64,000 nt of DNA from Bacillus massilioanorexius (GTDB lineage Bacteria; Bacillota; Bacilli; Bacillales; DSM-1321), in the NCBI RefSeq assembly GCF_902374955.1, contig NZ_CABKRX010000043.1, positions 1 through 64,000 of the forward strand, in the 5' to 3' direction. Below the pieces are notes generated by a model, which was not told the origin of the DNA, did not search any database, and saw only the letters and a program-made list of their open reading frames with translations. Positions 16,468 through 24,470 of this stretch are shown here, one piece after another. The stretch's first letter is position 1. Every line of letters begins with the position of its first letter. The translations under genes were made by a program, and so were the position numbers.

Positions 16468-18378
16468 TTCTAAATGATTAGCTATTACTATTTTATTTTT
16501 GCCTGAATTCTTGGCTTCATATAAAGCTGTATCCGCACGTTTAAATAAAGCTTGCGGATGATCTTCCTGTTCTGTATTCCAATAGGAAATACCACACGAA
16601 ACCGTTACTTGTGGATTCGTTTCTTCTTCAACTTTTCTTCTAATTCTTTCTGCAATAGTCATCCCTATTTCAAGATCCACATTAGGTAAATAAATTGCTA
16701 GCTCTTCTCCACCCCATCTTGCTCCTATATCAGTCGAGCGGATGTTATGAATAATAGCATTTGAAACTTGAATAAGGATTTCATCGCCCACTTGATGACC
16801 GTACGTATCATTGATTGACTTAAAATTATCAATATCTAACAATAAGAAAGTTCCTTTTTCCTTATACTTCATAGATTCCGTTAATTTCTCATCCAAGTAA
16901 TTACGTGAATACAACTTCGTTAAATGATCCGTTACAACCATTCTTTCCAATTCTTCTCGTAAAATCGAATTTGTAAATGCTAAAGTTGAATGATGAATCA
17001 ACGATTGCAATAGTTTAAACATTTCAAAAGAAAATTGGTACGGTTCACTGTGGATAACTAAAGCAAATCCTTTAATAACACCACTTTGAATCATAGGAAC
17101 TGCCATAACAGAACGATATTTCAAACAATCTGGATCACCTAATTGTAAATCCCCTAAAAAAATCGCTTCCTTTTCTTTATCGATTTTTTCTTTAATAAAT
17201 TGGATATAAACGGATGATAGCTCAAGATTAAAGAATGACGAACTACCATGTAATACTTTTACTTCATTATCTGCCGTATACATAACAAAGCCAATTTCCT
17301 CAGCATTAAACGATTTCCTGATCTGATCACGCATATAACCCATCGTCTCACTTAAACGCAAGTTAGAGTTCAAGTTATGAGAAGTCTCATTGATGAGTTG
17401 TAAATCCGCAATTAGTCTTTTGGATTGCTGATATAATTGAGCATTTTCGATGGCACTCCCAGCCGTATAAGCCAGTAAAGTGATGAATTCTACTTCACTT
17501 CTTGGAAATACTAGTGTGTTAGGGGAAATAACTTGCAATACTCCATAAACACCTTGTCTACCCTTCAAAGGTGCATATAGCAAAAAACTCCTCTCAACAA
17601 GGGAATCTTCTAATTGAATAGTTCCTGTTACATAAGCTTGCATCGCCACAATATTATCGTTGTCATCCTCTAAATCTTTTATTGGTAAATCATCATGGTG
17701 ATTATTGTCATGAGATAATAATAAGAAGTATGTAAATAATGGGTATACCTCCTGAAGAGTGTATATAATTTCTCTTAAAACATCATCCATATTCATAGAT
17801 GAATGGAATTTTTCAGTTACCCGAAATAATTGTTTATATCGTTTTTCTTCTGCTACGATTTTTAAAATATTAGAGGCTACTTGAATTATATTTGTACACT
17901 CTTTAGAAAGAGCTTTATGGAATGTAGGATCCTGAAGTGATGATTCATTATTTTCTTTCTGTTTAACAGCCATGATACCAATCAAGCTATCATCTTTTGT
18001 TAGAGGTAAAATCAATTGATATCTTTCAAGACCTTGAATTGGATGACATTGATAATTAAAGTCCTTTTCCTTTAATTGATCCATTACTTCATTAAGCATA
18101 ATTCCTAATACTTCATCATATTTATGAAATCCATTATCTGTTGTCGCCTCTAAGAATAATTGTTTTTTCCATTGATTATGTCTATAAAAAGCGACTTCTT
18201 CCGCTCCTAAAAAATCTTTCACTTGAATTAAAAGTTCTTTAATAATTTGATCATAGTGGATTTTATCTCCATCTATCTCTAAACACTTAAAAAAAGCACT
18301 TTTTAATTCAGTTAGCCATTGAGTTCTTTGAAATTCCATCTCCATCATCCCTATTTTGTGTTGCAATTTCACACTCAC
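16444..18378 (-). CDS. ytrP: GAF-repeat GGDEF diguanylate cyclase (YtrP-like)
   Basis: A 644-residue cytoplasmic protein with no membrane segment. GAF-like sensory domains cover roughly residues 20-480 and a GGDEF domain about 485-640 (DHLTKLYSRNYL, LLLDIDNFKSINDTYGH, RWGGEELAIY). The active-site motif is GGEEL. An RxxD inhibitory site (RSTD) sits five residues before it, so product inhibition by cyclic di-GMP is expected if the cyclase is active. The track start is a GTG with a poor site; ATG codons ten to fourteen codons in, behind ATAGGG, are also plausible, so the start is uncertain. It lies just before rpsD but is transcribed away from it. Confidence 0.85.
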   Translation of the reverse strand: MSVKLQHKIGMMEMEFQRTQWLTELKSAFFKCLEIDGDKIHYDQIIKELLIQVKDFLGAEEVAFYRHNQWKKQLFLEATTDNGFHKYDEVLGIMLNEVMDQLKEKDFNYQCHPIQGLERYQLILPLTKDDSLIGIMAVKQKENNESSLQDPTFHKALSKECTNIIQVASNILKIVAEEKRYKQLFRVTEKFHSSMNMDDVLREIIYTLQEVYPLFTYFLLLSHDNNHHDDLPIKDLEDDNDNIVAMQAYVTGTIQLEDSLVERSFLLYAPLKGRQGVYGVLQVISPNTLVFPRSEVEFITLLAYTAGSAIENAQLYQQSKRLIADLQLINETSHNLNSNLRLSETMGYMRDQIRKSFNAEEIGFVMYTADNEVKVLHGSSSFFNLELSSVYIQFIKEKIDKEKEAIFLGDLQLGDPDCLKYRSVMAVPMIQSGVIKGFALVIHSEPYQFSFEMFKLLQSLIHHSTLAFTNSILREELERMVVTDHLTKLYSRNYLDEKLTESMKYKEKGTFLLLDIDNFKSINDTYGHQVGDEILIQVSNAIIHNIRSTDIGARWGGEELAIYLPNVDLEIGMTIAERIRRKVEEETNPQVTVSCGISYWNTEQEDHPQALFKRADTALYEAKNSGKNKIVIANHLEKGCDQNE

Positions 18379-18574
18379 CTTGTCATTAAATAATCTTGAT
18401 TATGTCATGTAATTGTAATTATACCTTTTTTTAATCATAATTACTTAAAATAATTATGTCTATTCCGTATCATTTGGTTATTTTTACCTAATACTCTGAA
18501 CAAAAGAGATTTTTCATCAGTTAGTTATACCCATGATGAAATCAAGTACAAAACTACAATTGTCATTTAAAAAG

Positions 18575-18603
18575 TTGACTTATCTTATGTAACATTATAT
18601 AAT
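18575..18603 (+). promoter_or_regulatory. Sigma-A promoter of rpsD
   Basis: TTGACT (18575-18580) and TATAAT (18598-18603) are separated by exactly 17 bp. Transcription should start near 18610, leaving a leader of about 180 bases. Confidence 0.88.
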
Positions 18604-18640
18604 GGCACTTGTGTAAAATAAGTGGCTTGTGCAAACAGAT

Positions 18641-18726
18641 TGTGAGCTCATTTTATTCCTCAATAAAGAGGTGTATCTTGTAACTCTTAGGCTGCTAGGG
18701 CGAGGATACATGAAAATAAAATGAAC
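18641..18726 (+). ncRNA. Ribosomal protein S4 leader (autoregulatory 5' UTR)
   Basis: TCATTTTATT (18648-18657) pairs perfectly with AATAAAATGA (18715-18724), enclosing TGTATC / GATACA and a GC-rich loop (CTTAGGCTGCTAGGGCGAG). This nested layout resembles the Firmicutes S4 leader, in which free S4 binds a pseudoknot and represses its own translation. It ends about 60 bases before the start codon. A separate perfect AU hairpin, GTTTTTATTT / AAATAAAAAC at 18746-18769, lies just before the ribosome binding site. Confidence 0.72.
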
Positions 18727-18788
18727 ATAATCACCGTTTCACTACGTTTTTATTTTACAAAATAAAAACAAAAGAGGAGGAGTCATTC

Positions 18789-19394
18789 ATGGCTCGTTAT
18801 ACAGGTCCAAGCTGGAAATTATCCCGTCGTCTTGGTATTTCATTATCTGGTACAGGTAAGGAGTTAGAAAAACGCCCTTACGCTCCTGGACAACATGGTC
18901 CAAACCAACGCAAAAAATTAACTGAATATGGTCTTCAGTTACAAGAAAAACAAAAACTTCGTCATATGTATGGAGTTAACGAACGTCAATTCCGTACTAT
19001 TTTTGATAGAGCGGCTAAAATGAAACATGGTATCCTTGGTGAAAACTTCATGGCATTACTTGAGTCTCGTCTAGATAACCTTGTTTACCGTCTTGGTATG
19101 GCACGTACTCGTCGTCAAGCTCGTCAATTAGTTAACCACGGTCACATTCTTGTTGATGGAAAACGCGTTGATATTCCTTCATACAAAGTATTACCTGGTC
19201 AAACTATCTCAGTTCGTGAAAAATCACGTAACCTTGACATCATCAAAGAAGCAATCGAAGTAAACAACTTTACTCCTGATTTCGTAACTTTTGATGCTGA
19301 CAAATTAGAAGGTACTTTCACTCGTTTACCAGAACGTTCTGAAATGCCAGCTGAAATTAACGAAGCGCTTATCGTTGAGTGGTACTCTCGTTAG
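18789..19394 (+). CDS. rpsD: 30S ribosomal protein S4
   Basis: A 201-residue S4, the primary 16S rRNA-binding protein that starts assembly of the 30S body. The N-terminus ARYTGPSWKLSRRLG and the S4 RNA-binding domain (ESRLDNLVYRLGMARTRRQA and NHGHILVDGKRVDIPS) are diagnostic. It lacks the Zn-finger cysteines of the C+ form. As in B. subtilis it stands alone, outside the main ribosomal protein operon, which fits its own promoter, leader and terminator. GAGGAGG precedes the ATG. Codon use is strongly biased to highly expressed codons, for example CGT for Arg. Confidence 0.99.
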   Translation: MARYTGPSWKLSRRLGISLSGTGKELEKRPYAPGQHGPNQRKKLTEYGLQLQEKQKLRHMYGVNERQFRTIFDRAAKMKHGILGENFMALLESRLDNLVYRLGMARTRRQARQLVNHGHILVDGKRVDIPSYKVLPGQTISVREKSRNLDIIKEAIEVNNFTPDFVTFDADKLEGTFTRLPERSEMPAEINEALIVEWYSR

Positions 19395-19403
19395 TCTCTT
19401 GAA

Positions 19404-19437
19404 AAAACCATCCGTATATACGGATGGTTTTTTTATT
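19404..19437 (+). terminator. Terminator of rpsD
   Basis: Perfect palindrome AACCATCCGTATATACGGATGGTT followed by a long T-run, 11 bases after the stop. Confidence 0.92.
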
Positions 19438-19559
19438 TTGTCTAAAACTGTTTTCACAAACTTCTTTCCCCTATAAACAAGTAGTAAATATCGATCAAGT
19501 TGTGTTCTGCTTTAACGTTATTATACTAGTTTTATCTACGAACTTATTTAAATAATAAA

Positions 19560-19606
19560 AACTGCACCTCCAATTGTTAGTTGTGTCTAACAATTGGGGT
19601 GCAGTT
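19560..19606 (-). terminator. Terminator of tyrS
   Basis: A 20-bp stem starting AACTGCACC with one mismatch, a six-base loop, and a T-run reading leftward, 28 bases past the tyrS stop. Confidence 0.9.
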
Positions 19607-19634
19607 CACAACTTACGAAACAGCTTTACCCTTA

Positions 19635-20894
19635 TTAATAGTGAATTAATGTGTATTTTTTCTTACCGCGTCGGATAATCGTAAATTGACCTTCTACTCG
19701 ATCATCAGCAGAAAGTACATATTGTACATCAGTCACTTTATCCCCGTTGATACTAATTGCACCATTTGAAATATCTTCTCTTGCTTGACGCTTAGATGGT
19801 GAAATTTTAGCATTCACTAATACTTCAACAAGACCCATTTCGGCATCTTCTTCTTGCTTAAACGATGGTACATCTTTAAAACCTTGCTTTATTTCAGAAG
19901 CCGTTAGACTTTTAATATCCCCACTAAATAAAGCCTGTGTAATATTGATTGCCGTATCAAGAGCAGCTTGACCATGCACTAAGCGAGTCATTTCTTCCGC
20001 TAACGCTTTTTGAGCTTTTCTTAAATGAGGTTCTGTTTGAACAGACTCTTCAAGTGCTTCAATTTCTTCTTTTGTTAGGAAAGTAAAGATTTTTAAGTAT
20101 TTCACAACGTCTTGGTCTGCTGTGTTAATCCAGAACTGGTAGAACTCATAAGGAGATGTTTTTTCAGCATCTAACCAAACTGCACCACTTTCCGTTTTAC
20201 CGAATTTTGTTCCATCTGACTTAGTCACTAGAGGAATTGTAAATCCAAAAGCTTTTGATCCTTCACCTTGAACTTTACGAATCATCTCAAGACCCGTTGT
20301 AATATTTCCCCATTGATCGCTACCACCAATTTGCACTTTACAATTATGGTGTTGATATAAGTGATTAAAGTCAATTGCTTGCAGAATCGTATAAGTGAAT
20401 TCAGTAAATGAAATTCCTGCTTCAAGTCTGGATGAAACGATGTCTTTAGATAACATATAGTTAATACCAATATGTTTACCAAAATCACGTAAGAATGTAA
20501 TCATATCTAAAGAAGCAATCCAGTCATGATTATTCACCATGATCGCTCCATTGTCTCCGTCAAAATTAAAAATTCTTTCCATCTGTTTCTTTAAACATTC
20601 AACATTATGTTGAATGGTTTCAATTGATTGCAATTGGCGTTCTTGTTTTTTCCCGCTTGGATCTCCAATCATTCCAGTTGCTCCACCAACAAGTATAATC
20701 GGTTTATGTCCATGCTGTTGAAAACGACGTAATGTCAAGAAAGGTAATAAATGACCAATATGCATACTATCAGCTGTTGGGTCAACTCCACAATATAATG
20801 CAGTGCTCTCCTTCGCCAACTGATCTTTTAAGCCTTCTTCATCTGTTTGTTGATAAATAATGCCTCTCCACTGTAAATCTTGTAGTAAATCCAT
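19635..20894 (-). CDS. tyrS: Tyrosyl-tRNA synthetase
   Basis: A 419-residue class I aminoacyl-tRNA synthetase of the bacterial TyrRS type. HIGH is exact in DSMHIGHLLPF and the KMSKS equivalent is KFGKT. A C-terminal S4-like RNA-binding domain is seen (SKRQAREDISNGAISINGDK). The start at 20894 follows AGGAGGT; the frame open to 20954 adds a non-conserved extension and is rejected. It is controlled by a Tyr T-box leader. It belongs to the TyrS rather than TyrZ branch by its HIGH motif and position after rpsD. Confidence 0.97.
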   Translation of the reverse strand: MDLLQDLQWRGIIYQQTDEEGLKDQLAKESTALYCGVDPTADSMHIGHLLPFLTLRRFQQHGHKPIILVGGATGMIGDPSGKKQERQLQSIETIQHNVECLKKQMERIFNFDGDNGAIMVNNHDWIASLDMITFLRDFGKHIGINYMLSKDIVSSRLEAGISFTEFTYTILQAIDFNHLYQHHNCKVQIGGSDQWGNITTGLEMIRKVQGEGSKAFGFTIPLVTKSDGTKFGKTESGAVWLDAEKTSPYEFYQFWINTADQDVVKYLKIFTFLTKEEIEALEESVQTEPHLRKAQKALAEEMTRLVHGQAALDTAINITQALFSGDIKSLTASEIKQGFKDVPSFKQEEDAEMGLVEVLVNAKISPSKRQAREDISNGAISINGDKVTDVQYVLSADDRVEGQFTIIRRGKKKYTLIHY

Positions 20895-21052
20895 ACACTT
20901 ATACCTCCTATAAAAATAAAGTAAAACTTCCTTCAGTGGATGATTCCTCTTCACTGAAAGTTAGTTGAATCAATCGGATTCTGTCCGTCATTTGATGACC
21001 CACTTGCTTAGTTTCTTATTGAAGTGAACATTTTAATAGCGATAAATACAAA
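20895..21052 (-). other. Untranslated stretch between T-box terminator and tyrS
   Basis: About 160 bases after the T-box terminator. An imperfect hairpin (arms near 20930 and 20955, ACTTCCTTCAGTG and CACTGAAAGT) lies 30-60 bases before the start codon. Nothing else is recognised. An unusually long spacer for a T-box gene. Confidence 0.5.
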
Positions 21053-21054
21053 AA

Positions 21055-21327
21055 CGCCCCTTCATAGAATGAAGGGGCGAAATAATCGCGGTACCACCCA
21101 ACTTGAGGATTTAAAACAACACATCCTCCGCTCGACAAAGATAACGGTTAAAACCGTTTGTTACTACTAACTGTCCATACAGCGTTCCCAACAAATGCTC
21201 AAGGTAGTAATTCATGACCCTATTTATACTGATTTGCACCAACCATCAGCTCTCTAAAATAGTGATAGAGTCACTACTGACACCCGTCATAGCAACATTA
21301 TTAAAATTAAAGAATAAAGCTTACTGT
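21055..21327 (-). ncRNA. T-box leader of tyrS (tRNA-Tyr sensing)
   Basis: Reading the minus strand, the region shows a long stem I with a specifier loop, the universal T-box TGGGTGGTACCGCG (complement of 21087-21100) and a terminator stem CGCCCCTTCA / TGAAGGGGCG (21055-21079) with T-run. The sequence GAATTACTACC supplies TAC as the specifier (complement of 21207-21209), agreeing with tyrosine. Uncharged tRNA-Tyr would pair with the specifier and the antiterminator bulge and allow read-through into tyrS. Confidence 0.93.
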
Positions 21328-21356
21328 ATTCTATCCTAGTGAAAATAAAAAGTCAA
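21328..21356 (-). promoter_or_regulatory. Sigma-A promoter of the tyrS T-box transcript
   Basis: Minus-strand TTGACT (21356-21351) and TAGAAT (21333-21328) with a 17-bp spacer, directly ahead of the T-box leader. Confidence 0.85.
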
Positions 21357-21519
21357 TCTAAAACAAGCTAACTTTTACTTAAATAGCTAATAAAACAAGT
21401 AGGACTAAATACCCTTTTGGAAAATATTACATATAATATTTAGAAAAAAAACACTTTGCCAATCTTATTAACACCCTGATTATGATATAATAAATTCTGA
21501 ATTTCAGGGGGTTGAAAAA

Positions 21520-24381
21520 ATGAATGAAAAGAAAAGGCCCAATAATTTAATAGATTTTTTCAAACGACTACCAAGCTCAAAAAATAAGCGTTATTTTCGT
21601 ATTACTTATCAAGTCATTTGGAATCTAATTCTATTATTTTTTGTTGTAGGTACTATCGGTGCAGCTTTTGCTGGCGGAGTAGGTGCAGGTTATTTTGCAT
21701 CGCTTGTTAAAAACGAACCAATCCGTTCAAAAGAAGCACTATCAAAAGACATTTATAACTACGAAGAAACCTCGCAAATATATTTTGCTAATGATGTATT
21801 TCTAGGTAATCTCCGTACAGATTTAGAACGAGAAGAAGTGCCTCTCGAAAAAATGTCTCAATATTTAAAAGATGCCATTGTTGCAACTGAAGATGAATAT
21901 TTTTATAAACACGATGGAGTCGTGCCAAAAGCGATTTTCCGTGCGCTGTTTCAAGAAATGACCAATTCGGCTGTTCAATCTGGTGGAAGTACATTAACAC
22001 AACAGTTAATCAAACAGCAAGTGTTAACAAATGAGGTATCCTTTGAGAGAAAAGCAAAAGAAATACTATTGGCTCTTCGAATTGAAACTTTTTTTGAAAA
22101 AGATGATATTTTAGAAGCCTATTTAAATATTTCACCTTTTGGAAGAAATTCCTCGGGTAGAAATATAGCCGGTGTCCAAGCAGCAGCTCAAGGTATTTTT
22201 GGGGTAGATGCCGATAAATTAAATCTTGCACAATCAGCTTATATAGCTGGTTTACCTCAAAGTCCTTTTGGTTATACTCCTTTTACAAACAAAGGAGAAG
22301 TGAAAGAAAATCTTGAACCTGGATTAAAACGCCAAAAAGTCGTTCTATCACGTATGTTCGCTGAAGGATTTATTACTGAGAAAGAATACAATGAAGCACT
22401 CGCTTACGATGTTACAAAGCATTTCGCACCTGCAAAAACACGCGCGTATGAAAAATATCCTTGGTTAACAACTGAGGTTGAACAACGTTCCATTGAAATT
22501 ATTGCCAATTATTTAGCTAAACAAGAAGGACATACTGAAAAAGATTTAGAAAAAGATAAACAGTTAAGATTGCAGTATCAAAATTTAGCTGATAAAGCCA
22601 TTCGACAAAACGGATATAAAATTCATACAACGATTAATAAACAGATGTATGATAATATGCAACAAGCAACGAAAAACTATCCATATTTTGGTTATGACAA
22701 AAAACAAAAAGTAATTGATCCTGAAACGAAAGAAGTAAAATATGTATATGAGCAAGTAGAAACGGGTGCTATGCTAATTGAGAATTCAACAGGTAAAATT
22801 CTTAGCTTCGTAGGCGGAAGAAATTTCGAAAAGTCCGAAACGAACCATGCCACTTCTTCAAGAAGACCTAACGGATCCACTATGAAACCTTTAGTTGTAT
22901 ATGCACCAGCTATTGAATTAGGAAAATTAGCACCAGGTTCATTGGCACTTGATGCACCAATGCGAATTGGTAGCTATGAACCTAAAAACTATGGTTTAAA
23001 TTACAGTGGTCTTACGTCAGCACGTAACGCTTTGAAAAAATCACTAAATATACCTGCACTTAAATTTTATATGGATATTATTAACCAAGACCCTGTAAAA
23101 TATCTCGAAAAGATGGGCATTAAAAACTTAACTGAAGAGGATCATCAAATCCCTTCTATGGCACTGGGACCACATGAGGTGACAGTTGAGGAAAACGTAA
23201 ATGCTTATGCAACTTTTGCTAATGGTGGTAACTTCGTTGATGCCTACATGATTGAAAAAATCGAAACCAAAAAAGGCGAAGTCATCTACCAACATAAGAG
23301 CACGCCAGTTAAAGTTTTCTCACCACAAACATCATACTTAACTTTAGATATGATGAGAGATGTCATTTCAAGTGGAACGGCAGCCTCTTTGAACAATCGT
23401 TTGAACTTCCGTTCTGATTTTGCAGGTAAAACCGGAACTGGACAAGACTATAAAGATGCTTGGTTCGTGGCTTCCAATCCAAATATTACATTTGGTGTTT
23501 GGACGGGTTATGATACACCTAAATCATTAAAAATAAATTCTGGACTAACTTATAGTCAACGTAATATCTATTTATGGGCAGATCTATTAAATTCCGCTTA
23601 TAAAGTAGATCCAAATTTAATTGGTACTAAAAAACGATTCCAAAATCCAGGCGGTCTTGTAACACGAAATTATGCATCACTATTAAATTTACCAAGTGAC
23701 CTTGCTGCTAAAGCCGGTATCGGACCAGATTTATACCCAGCTAATTTCAATATGATGCTAGTTGACGGAGCCACTTCAAGTGGAAGATTCGTTACAATTG
23801 GTGACAAACGATATCTTGCTCTGCCTTCAACACCAGCTGAGTTCGTTGAAACAGGTGCCATTTTGTCCGATGCTTTCCTTGATATGATTGCTGGTAAATA
23901 TATATTAAAAGGATATTTATCTTCTGAGCTAGGAGGATTATCGTCTGGAGCAGCAACAATGAACGACAACGGTCGTGCACCTGGTGCAGTTACAGTAAGT
24001 GTCAATGGATCAACCATTTCTTGGAATAGACATGTTGATGGAGATGTAATCGGTTATCGAGTTTATAAGGATAATGCGAAAGTAGCAACAATTAAAGCTG
24101 GACAATCCTTATCATTTAGTGGTGGAAATGGATCCTATATTGTTAAAGCGGTTGATATCGCAGGAAATGAATCTCCGGCTTCCAATGTTGTAACGATTGG
24201 AGCAAAAGAACCAGAGACTCCAACTACAGACCCTAAGCCGCCTAGTACAAATAAACCAACAACACCACCTGCTACTAAGCCTGATCCGAAGCCTGATCCA
24301 AATCCAAAACCAGATCCTAATCCAACTCCTGATCCCGAACCAGACCCAGATCCAGGTACGGATACTAGAATTGAAAGATGA
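21520..24381 (+). CDS. Class A penicillin-binding protein with FN3-like C-terminus
   Basis: A 953-residue bifunctional PBP that polymerises and cross-links peptidoglycan outside the membrane. After a cytoplasmic N-terminus and one membrane helix (about residues 35-60) comes a GT51 transglycosylase domain (ATEDEYFYKHDGV, GGSTLTQQLIKQ). The transpeptidase has the nucleophile Ser453 in STMK, SLN in KKSLNIPAL, and KTG at Lys637. A fibronectin type III-like module covers about 820-895 and the last 55 residues are Pro/Asp/Thr/Lys repeats, probably a wall-spanning tail. AGGGGG precedes the ATG. It is absent here in the B. subtilis order I recall but occurs between tyrS and acsA in other Bacillus. 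Gene symbol left open (PBP1A/2c type). Confidence 0.93.
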   Translation: MNEKKRPNNLIDFFKRLPSSKNKRYFRITYQVIWNLILLFFVVGTIGAAFAGGVGAGYFASLVKNEPIRSKEALSKDIYNYEETSQIYFANDVFLGNLRTDLEREEVPLEKMSQYLKDAIVATEDEYFYKHDGVVPKAIFRALFQEMTNSAVQSGGSTLTQQLIKQQVLTNEVSFERKAKEILLALRIETFFEKDDILEAYLNISPFGRNSSGRNIAGVQAAAQGIFGVDADKLNLAQSAYIAGLPQSPFGYTPFTNKGEVKENLEPGLKRQKVVLSRMFAEGFITEKEYNEALAYDVTKHFAPAKTRAYEKYPWLTTEVEQRSIEIIANYLAKQEGHTEKDLEKDKQLRLQYQNLADKAIRQNGYKIHTTINKQMYDNMQQATKNYPYFGYDKKQKVIDPETKEVKYVYEQVETGAMLIENSTGKILSFVGGRNFEKSETNHATSSRRPNGSTMKPLVVYAPAIELGKLAPGSLALDAPMRIGSYEPKNYGLNYSGLTSARNALKKSLNIPALKFYMDIINQDPVKYLEKMGIKNLTEEDHQIPSMALGPHEVTVEENVNAYATFANGGNFVDAYMIEKIETKKGEVIYQHKSTPVKVFSPQTSYLTLDMMRDVISSGTAASLNNRLNFRSDFAGKTGTGQDYKDAWFVASNPNITFGVWTGYDTPKSLKINSGLTYSQRNIYLWADLLNSAYKVDPNLIGTKKRFQNPGGLVTRNYASLLNLPSDLAAKAGIGPDLYPANFNMMLVDGATSSGRFVTIGDKRYLALPSTPAEFVETGAILSDAFLDMIAGKYILKGYLSSELGGLSSGAATMNDNGRAPGAVTVSVNGSTISWNRHVDGDVIGYRVYKDNAKVATIKAGQSLSFSGGNGSYIVKAVDIAGNESPASNVVTIGAKEPETPTTDPKPPSTNKPTTPPATKPDPKPDPNPKPDPNPTPDPEPDPDPGTDTRIER

Positions 24382-24393
24382 ATTAACATATTA

Positions 24394-24422
24394 AAAGAGG
24401 TGGTCATTATGACCACCTCTTT
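24394..24422. terminator. Bidirectional terminator between PBP and acsA
   Basis: AAAGAGGTGGTC / GACCACCTCTTT, a perfect 12-bp stem with a five-base loop, placed between convergent genes. Confidence 0.9.
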
Positions 24423-24470
24423 CATATTCTATATTTACTTTAAAGCACAAGCTTCATAATATTATTTCTA

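Noticed and set aside
20895..20954. Longer tyrS start giving 20 extra residues
   Set aside because: AGGAGGT is placed for the ATG at 20894 and the extra residues do not resemble TyrRS N-termini.
24135..24425. Antisense open frame of Gly/Ser/Val repeats opposite the PBP tail
   Set aside because: It is the shadow of the Pro-Asp repeat coding for the PBP C-terminus and lacks its own start context.
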